A stretch of DNA of 64,000 nt from Microscilla marina ATCC 23134 (GTDB lineage: Bacteria > Bacteroidota > Bacteroidia > Cytophagales > Microscillaceae), in contig NZ_AAWS01000048.1 of the NCBI RefSeq assembly GCF_000169175.1, positions 1 through 64,000 of the forward strand. The letters run 5' to 3'. The position numbers and the translations under genes were made by a program. The first letter of the stretch is position 1; the number at the start of each line of letters is the position of its first letter. Under the pieces are notes generated by a model. That model was not told the DNA's origin, searched no databases, and saw only the letters and a program-made list of their open reading frames with translations. This document shows, piece after piece, positions 63,841 to 64,000 of the stretch.

Positions 63841-64000
63841 ATGGAATTATTAGAAAAGTACAAGAGCTCCATTACCCAAGATGCCAGGGTGACCCTGTCA
63901 AACAAGTTTTTACTAAGCGAGATGGAAATTAACATCTTTTATTTGTTGGTATCGCAAATCAGACAAGACGATGACGACCTAAAAGAGTATGTGATTAATC
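63841..64000 (+). CDS. Rep_3-type plasmid replication initiator (5' part)
   Basis: The frame from the ATG at 63841 is open to the window end (53 codons seen). It begins MELLEKYKSSITQDARV, then LSNKFLLSEMEINIFYLLVS and QIRQDDDDLKEYVIN, which matches the start of the Rep_3/RepB superfamily winged-helix initiators (short leader, then an SN-x-L-x-x-x helix). The six iterons upstream are its expected sites. The gene is cut by the window edge, so length and C-terminus are unknown. Confidence 0.8.
   Translation, partial: MELLEKYKSSITQDARVTLSNKFLLSEMEINIFYLLVSQIRQDDDDLKEYVIN

Overview
The window reads as Bacteroidota DNA, most like a marine, gliding Cytophagales-type bacterium (a Microscilla-like genome would fit; this is inference, no search was run). 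The reasons are a type IX secretion (T9SS) C-terminal sorting domain on a 2,905-residue protein, two TonB-dependent receptors with CarboxypepD-regulatory-like N-termini, secreted YD-repeat/RHS proteins of the Bacteroidota type, DUF3526 ABC permeases, and promoters of the TTG-N19/20-TAnnTTTG form. No tRNA, rRNA or CRISPR was seen.

Layout. 1-1.2 kb: a short CHC2 zinc-finger primase-like gene diverges from a small XRE repressor across a perfect 12-bp inverted repeat. 1.2-13 kb (all minus strand): a secreted 1,201-residue YD-repeat protein, then an RHS-type giant now broken into three reading frames, then a SUMF1-fold protein. 13.2-15.1 kb: a tandem array of 277-bp units, four near-perfect and about three decayed, bracketed by 38-nt direct repeats. 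15.2-18.7 kb: a single-gene natural-product enzyme (adenylation - carrier protein - alpha-oxoamine synthase - SCP2-like tail). 19.5-30.4 kb: a surface cluster (small secreted protein, LamG/T9SS giant, beta-roll adhesin-like protein). 31-33.8 kb: a TonB receptor. 34-35.8 kb: an orphan gene flanked by degenerate direct repeats, then a 386-bp MITE-like element with a 7-bp target duplication. 35.8-41.4 kb: a 1,852-residue protein with a hydrophobic centre and an OTU/papain-like C-terminus, a candidate toxin. 41.8-45.7 kb: a divergent response regulator / TPR histidine kinase pair. 45.9-52.1 kb: a siderophore-type TonB receptor plus two DUF3526 permeases and a frameshifted ABC ATPase, behind a promoter covered by two palindromes. 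52.8-53.8 kb: a DUF6544-like membrane protein.

54-64 kb is plasmid maintenance: ParB, ParA, a 2-kb non-coding region carrying seven exact GTTC-N8-GAAC dyads, an XRE regulator, an unusual membrane/coiled-coil protein, a small basic protein, a replication protein with a DnaA-domain-I-like C-terminus, an iteron origin with a perfect DnaA box, and the start of a Rep_3-type initiator running off the window. Together with the CHC2 primase at the other end, this suggests a large plasmid or an integrated plasmid loaded with surface, toxin-like and secondary-metabolism genes.

The least-described items are the A-PCP-AOS-SCP2-like fusion, the 1,852-residue OTU-like protein, the GTTC-N8-GAAC site family with the XRE/membrane-protein pair, the 277-bp array, and the parB gene whose internal hairpin is copied in its own terminator.
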